Part shown: one piece after another, positions 60,808-64,000 of the stretch
Position numbering within the stretch: position 1 is the stretch's first letter
How the letters are laid out: each line of letters starts with the position of its first letter
Assembly (NCBI RefSeq): GCF_003600645.1
Contig: NZ_CP032482.1
Span: 4,340,001-4,404,000, forward strand
DNA length: 64,000 nt
Reading direction: 5' to 3'
From: Yersinia rochesterensis
GTDB lineage: Bacteria; Pseudomonadota; Gammaproteobacteria; Enterobacterales; Enterobacteriaceae
Position numbers and translations under genes: made by a program
Notes under the pieces: generated by a model
What the model was told of the DNA's origin: nothing
The model's input: the letters and a program-made list of their open reading frames with translations, nothing else
Databases searched by the model: none

Positions 60808-62007
60808 ATGATTATAAAACCACGTGTACGCGGCTTTATCTGTGTGACTGCACATCCGACGGGCTGCGAAGCCAACGTCAAAAAGCAAATTGACTATGTC
60901 ACAGCAGAAGGCACAATCGCTAACGGCCCAAAACGAGTATTAGTGATTGGTGCGTCAACTGGATACGGGCTGGCAGCCCGCATTACAGCAGCATTTGGTT
61001 GTGGTGCCGATACACTGGGCATTTTCTTTGAGCGTCCGGGCGAAGAAGGCAAACCGGGAACCTCTGGTTGGTACAACAGCGCCGCATTCCACAAATTCGC
61101 TGAACAAAAAGGCCTGTACGCAAAGAGTATCAATGGCGATGCTTTCTCTGATGAGATTAAGCGCCTGACCATTGAAACCATCAAACAAGACTTAGGTCAG
61201 GTTGATCAGGTTATCTACAGTTTGGCCTCGCCACGTCGTACTCACCCGAAAACCGGTCAAGTGTTTAACTCCACACTGAAACCTATCGGGCATGAAGTTA
61301 AATTCCGTAGCCTTGATACTGATAAAGAAGTTATCAAAGAAGCCGTGTTGCAACCGGCCACTCAAGAAGAAATCGACAACACGGTCGCCGTCATGGGCGG
61401 CGAAGACTGGCAGATGTGGATTGATGCACTGCTGGAAGCGGGTGTGTTGGCTGAAGGCGCACAAACGACCGCGTTCACCTATCTGGGTGAAAAAATCACT
61501 CATGATATCTATTGGAATGGCTCTATTGGCGCGGCCAAGAAGGACTTGGACCAAAAAGTTCTGGCGATCCGCGATAGCTTGTCTGCCCACGGCGGCGGTG
61601 ATGCCCGTGTTTCTGTGCTGAAAGCAGTTGTGACTCAGGCCAGCTCTGCGATTCCAATGATGCCACTGTATTTATCGCTATTATTCAAAGTGATGAAAGA
61701 GAAAGGCACTCATGAGGGCTGTATCGAGCAGGTTTATGCGCTGTATAAAGACAGCTTGTGTGGCAACACGCCGCACTTGGACCAAGATGGCCGCCTACGT
61801 GCTGATTACAAAGAACTGGCTCCTGAAGTGCAAAGTCAGGTTAAGCAGTTGTGGGATCAAGTCACCAACGACAATATTGACCAATTGACTGATTTTATCG
61901 GCTATAAGACCGAGTTCTTAAATCTGTTTGGTTTCGCGGTTGACGGTGTTGACTATGAAGCCGATGTTAATCCTGATGTGAAAATCCCTAATCTGATTCA
62001 GGGCTAA
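60808..62007 (+). CDS. fabV: Trans-2-enoyl-CoA/ACP reductase (NADH) FabV
   Basis: FabV is the triclosan-resistant enoyl reductase of type II fatty acid synthesis. The product is 399 residues. The NADH-binding motif is [14 protein letters not shown] near residue 48, and the active site Y-x8-K is visible as [10 protein letters not shown] near 235-244. Yersinia is known to use FabV, and its position directly after mnmE is typical of the genus. Confidence 0.97.
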   Translation: MIIKPRVRGFICVTAHPTGCEANVKKQIDYVTAEGTIANGPKRVLVIGASTGYGLAARITAAFGCGADTLGIFFERPGEEGKPGTSGWYNSAAFHKFAEQKGLYAKSINGDAFSDEIKRLTIETIKQDLGQVDQVIYSLASPRRTHPKTGQVFNSTLKPIGHEVKFRSLDTDKEVIKEAVLQPATQEEIDNTVAVMGGEDWQMWIDALLEAGVLAEGAQTTAFTYLGEKITHDIYWNGSIGAAKKDLDQKVLAIRDSLSAHGGGDARVSVLKAVVTQASSAIPMMPLYLSLLFKVMKEKGTHEGCIEQVYALYKDSLCGNTPHLDQDGRLRADYKELAPEVQSQVKQLWDQVTNDNIDQLTDFIGYKTEFLNLFGFAVDGVDYEADVNPDVKIPNLIQG

Positions 62008-62013
62008 TCCAGA

Positions 62014-62042
62014 CAACCCGCTGTGCGCCGTACAGCGGGTTG
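62014..62042 (+). terminator. Terminator-like hairpin after fabV
   Basis: CAACCCGCTGT (62014-62024) and ACAGCGGGTTG (62032-62042) form a perfect 11-bp stem with a 7-base loop. The T tract after it is weak (ATTATT). Confidence 0.7.
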
Positions 62043-62222
62043 ATTATTCACTCATTAACATCTCCTCTCATGATATTCTCCTGATAGACCCAGATTATTA
62101 TCCTATATATCGATAATAGATAAGTTAAGTTTATATTCTTCGTTTACGGATCACTCAATAGCCTGCAACCTTGTGAATAAATTCCTCTTTAGAGTCTGAA
62201 TTAATATTTATTCCACAGGGAA

Positions 62223-63038
62223 ATGATGATGAGAATGCGTTCGCTGGCAATATCCTTATTTAGTTTAATTATTTTAACCTCACTGAATGCCCATAGTGAG
62301 GAGAAGAAAATCATTAAGTTAGGATTTAATCCTGGCCCTTATAAAGAGCAATTTGAGAAAGGCGTAGCGCCTTATCTAATAAGTAAAGGCTACAAGATTG
62401 AATATAAAGATTTCAATGATGGAATCCAGGTCAATAATGCAGTCAGCACCGGTGAAATTGATGGCAACATCATGCAACACCCGGTTTATCTGCAAGCTAT
62501 AAATGACCGATTACGCATTGATAACACAGGAATTGTACAAGTCCCTACGCCCCCGATGGGCCTCTATTCTAATAAGCACAATACAGAAGACAAACCCAAA
62601 GATGGTGCATGGATTTCAGTCCCGAATCAGCCCTCAAATGAATACCGAGCCGCGCTTTTACTGCAATCTATTGGCTGGATAAAGCTGAAAGAAAAAATTG
62701 ATCCAGCCACTTTCTCGCAAAAAGACATTGCAGAAAATCCGTATCATTTGGTGATTAAAGAAATGGATAACGCACAGCAAGTCAGAGCATTGCCTGATGT
62801 TGACTATGGTGCTATCCAAGGTAACTTTGCTGTTTCTAATGGCATAAAACTCACTTCAGCCCTGCAACTTGAAAAACCTACCGCTCAGTTTGTCAATGTG
62901 GTGACCGTTGCCGGTAAGAATAAAGACGCCGAGTTTGCCAAAGATATTATTGCGGGATATCACTCCCCTGAATTTAAAAAATACATTCTGAGTAACGAAA
63001 AATACACCGGTTATATGCTGCCTGATTATCTAAACTAA
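62223..63038 (+). CDS. MetQ/NlpA-family substrate-binding protein without lipobox
   Basis: This 271-residue (or 269) exported binding protein belongs to the NlpA/MetQ family: IIKLGFNPGPYKEQFEKGVAPYL and the DGNIMQHPVYLQ block. The signal peptide (SLAISLFSLIILTSLNAHS) ends without a lipobox Cys, so it is probably a soluble periplasmic protein and not a lipoprotein. Three ATG codons lie in tandem (62223, 62226, 62229); AGGG at 62217-62220 fits the third best. It lies 11 bp before a MetN-like ATPase gene. Methionine or a related compound is the likely ligand. Confidence 0.85.
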   Translation: MMMRMRSLAISLFSLIILTSLNAHSEEKKIIKLGFNPGPYKEQFEKGVAPYLISKGYKIEYKDFNDGIQVNNAVSTGEIDGNIMQHPVYLQAINDRLRIDNTGIVQVPTPPMGLYSNKHNTEDKPKDGAWISVPNQPSNEYRAALLLQSIGWIKLKEKIDPATFSQKDIAENPYHLVIKEMDNAQQVRALPDVDYGAIQGNFAVSNGIKLTSALQLEKPTAQFVNVVTVAGKNKDAEFAKDIIAGYHSPEFKKYILSNEKYTGYMLPDYLN

Positions 63039-63049
63039 TGGAATAACAG

Positions 63050-64000
63050 ATGATTGAGCTTCAGCATATTTCCAAGACGTTTGAGCGTAAAGGTATCAAA
63101 CTACAGGCTCTTAATGATGTCAATTTAACCGTCGAGGATGGTGATATATTCGGCATCATCGGCTACAGTGGCGCGGGGAAAAGCACCCTATTACGCATGG
63201 TTAATTCACTGGAATGCCCAACTGTCGGAAATGTCATTATTGACGGCAAGAACTTGCATGATTTTAGCCATGAGCAACTCCGGTTACTGAAAAAAGATAT
63301 TGGTATGATATTCCAAAACTTTAATTTATTGGAATCAAAAACCGTTTTTAAAAATGTAGCCATGCCACTTATTTTATTGGGGAAAAATAAGAAATTCATT
63401 CAGGAACGTGTTGCGGAGCTGCTAGCTTTTGTCGGGCTGGGAGATAAAAGTCACAGTTTTCCGAATGAGTTATCCGGCGGACAAAAACAGCGGGTGGGAA
63501 TTGCAAGGGCGCTGGCAACCAACCCCTCTATTTTGCTGTGTGATGAAGCGACATCATCACTCGACCCGCAAACCACGGCTCAAATTTTATTATTACTGAA
63601 GAAAATTAATCAGCAATACAATATTACGGTGTTGCTGATTACCCATGAAATGTCAGTCATTCAAAAGATCTGTAATAAAGTGGCGGTCATGGAAAACGGC
63701 CAAATTATTGAACAAGGTTCAGTATTAACTGTTTTTGGTCATCCAACCCACCCCACGACGATTAACTTTGTTCGTACCGTCATCAAAGACAGCTTGCCCG
63801 AGAGTGTGAAAAAGCTATTGGATAACAGCCATGCAGGTCGTCAATTCCGTCTGGCGTTTATCGGGGCAATAGCCACACAGCCGGTGATTAACCAACTTAT
63901 CAGGCAATATGATATTGGCGTCAATATTCTGTTTGCCAACATGTCAGAGATACAAGACACCACATTGGGCCATATGGTGCTGCTATTAACCGGCGAGAAT
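63050..64000 (+). CDS. MetN-like ABC transporter ATPase (partial, runs off window)
   Basis: The frame is open from ATG 63050 to the window end, 317 codons. Walker A is GYSGAGKST, the signature LSGGQKQRVGIARAL, and Walker B LLCDEATSSLD is followed by the H-loop THEMSV. After residue 240 the start of a regulatory NIL (ACT-like) domain is seen (RLAFIGAIATQPVINQLIRQ), typical of MetN. A MetI-like permease is expected just downstream. This looks like an additional MetNIQ-type system. Confidence 0.9.
   Translation, partial: MIELQHISKTFERKGIKLQALNDVNLTVEDGDIFGIIGYSGAGKSTLLRMVNSLECPTVGNVIIDGKNLHDFSHEQLRLLKKDIGMIFQNFNLLESKTVFKNVAMPLILLGKNKKFIQERVAELLAFVGLGDKSHSFPNELSGGQKQRVGIARALATNPSILLCDEATSSLDPQTTAQILLLLKKINQQYNITVLLITHEMSVIQKICNKVAVMENGQIIEQGSVLTVFGHPTHPTTINFVRTVIKDSLPESVKKLLDNSHAGRQFRLAFIGAIATQPVINQLIRQYDIGVNILFANMSEIQDTTLGHMVLLLTGEN

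Overview
The window is a stretch of an enterobacterial chromosome, almost certainly a Yersinia. Gene content and order support this: fdoGHI-fdhE-selAB, the mtlADR order, fabV directly after mnmE, and the dnaA-dnaN-recF-gyrB block divergent from rpmH-rnpA-yidD-yidC-mnmE. Three ERIC-type repeats of about 127 bp are also present. Most of the window is ordinary core genome. No tRNA, rRNA, CRISPR array, insertion sequence or prophage was seen.

Layout. 1-8381 (minus): selB (partial), selA, fdhE, and the formate dehydrogenase-O operon fdoIHG, where fdoG is read through an in-frame UGA (selenocysteine) at 7794-7796. The operon carries its own enzyme, maturation factor and selenocysteine machinery. 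fdhD diverges from it. 9445-12568: sodA with an upstream Fur-box-like site, an ERIC, and a chemotaxis receptor. 12583-15748: a remnant of a YafQ-type toxin, yibL, and a MocR-type regulator divergent from a LysE-type exporter with an ERIC between them. 15745-19940: the mannitol operon mtlA-mtlD-mtlR with four CRP-like sites. 20084-25681: an intergenic repeat region, yiaF, glyQS and two small unrecognised secreted proteins. 25868-26901: tag-yiaC.

26902-33780 is the unusual part. It is an AT-rich island inserted between yiaC and a SufR-like regulator/MFS transporter/ghrB. It holds three paralogous large exported proteins, two of them preceded by a signal-peptide plus beta/gamma-crystallin ORF in the other reading frame. 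All three have an R-x-K-R furin-type site followed at once by a hydrophobic segment, six conserved cysteines, and a C-terminal block resembling the acetyl-CoA-binding part of GNAT acetyltransferases. Two end in the eukaryotic ER-retrieval signals HDEL and KDEL. The third crystallin ORF ends in A-AAA-AAA followed by a stop codon, which is a canonical -1 slippery site and would fuse the secreted crystallin domain to the large protein. I read the cluster as a family of undescribed AB-type toxins that enter host cells, are furin-processed and travel backwards to the ER. This is inference from sequence motifs.

33804-48741: SufR-like regulator, MFS transporter, ghrB, malS (with MalT-like boxes), avtA, yidE, the small heat shock genes ibpA/ibpB (with heat-shock promoter and ROSE-like leaders), yidQ, yidR, and a three-gene cluster of YheO-like regulator, PLP-dependent dehydratase and ornithine-cyclodeaminase-like protein. 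48779-49035 is a second, inverted copy of the repeat at 20084-20335. 49073-64000: yidA, gyrB, recF, dnaN, dnaA, then rpmH, rnpA, yidD, yidC, mnmE, fabV and a MetQ/MetN-like ABC transporter running off the end.
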